Program-made: the position numbers and the translations under genes | Notes under the pieces: generated by a model | Told to the model about the DNA's origin: nothing | Database searches by the model: none | What the model saw: only the letters and a program-made list of their open reading frames with translations | Shown: in pieces, positions 63,913 through 64,000 of the stretch | Layout of the letters: each line of letters begins with the position of its first letter | Numbering within the stretch: position 1 is the first letter of the stretch | Assembly: GCF_023343835.1 (NCBI RefSeq) | Contig: NC_064434.1 | Coordinates: 22,859,505-22,923,504 of the forward strand | DNA: 64,000 bases | Direction: 5' to 3' | Source of the DNA: Lagopus muta | Taxonomy: Eukaryota; Chordata; Aves; Galliformes; Phasianidae

Positions 63913-64000
63913 AAGGAAGGGGAACGTCATGACTCCTGCTTTGCTCAAGCACCACAGTGTTTGATAATATAATGGGCTGGCTGGGCCTTTAACTCGTGCA

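Overview
The window looks like nuclear DNA from a bird, most likely a galliform such as chicken, turkey or quail. The basis is interspersed CR1 LINE fragments (about 18 segments, most carrying the typical 3' end related to ATTCTATGATTCTGTGA), two copies of a Galluhop-like mariner DNA transposon, an avian-type LTR fragment, GT-AG introns of vertebrate size and two CpG-island promoters. No searches could be run; species and family names come from recognition.

Layout. 1-4.8 kb: gene-free flank, with a perfect CRE palindrome in a GC-richer block near 1 kb. 4.8-21.6 kb: a complete 11-exon plus-strand gene for an Elongin A-like protein (about 613 residues), from CpG-island promoter to poly(A) signal. 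21.6-45 kb: gene-poor spacer with CR1 segments, both mariner copies and homopolymer runs. 45.0-46.5 kb: a strong CpG island with the first coding exon of LRRC1 (LANO). 46-64 kb: LRRC1 introns 1 and 2 with coding exon 2 at 54.1 kb; the rest of LRRC1 lies beyond the right edge.

Both genes run left to right and have separate promoters. The Elongin A-like protein keeps the TFIIS N-terminal (LW) domain, the conserved acidic/FESYL motif, an Elongin BC-box, the F-box-like/Cullin-5 segment and the C-terminal elongation domain. It should therefore act in RNA polymerase II elongation and possibly in a CUL5 ubiquitin ligase. LRRC1 encodes a leucine-rich-repeat LAP-family relative of Scribble at the basolateral membrane. 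I infer no functional link between the two; their adjacency is of interest because mammalian LRRC1 lies between KLHL31/GCLC and MLIP, with no Elongin A gene there that I know of.

The best leads are the extra intron-bearing Elongin A paralogue itself, an apparent one-base insertion that replaces its conserved C-terminal end, a candidate alternative or poison exon in its intron 1, a possible intronic-polyadenylation isoform, and a CpG-rich CR1 inside the LRRC1 promoter island that is in frame with LRRC1 exon 1.
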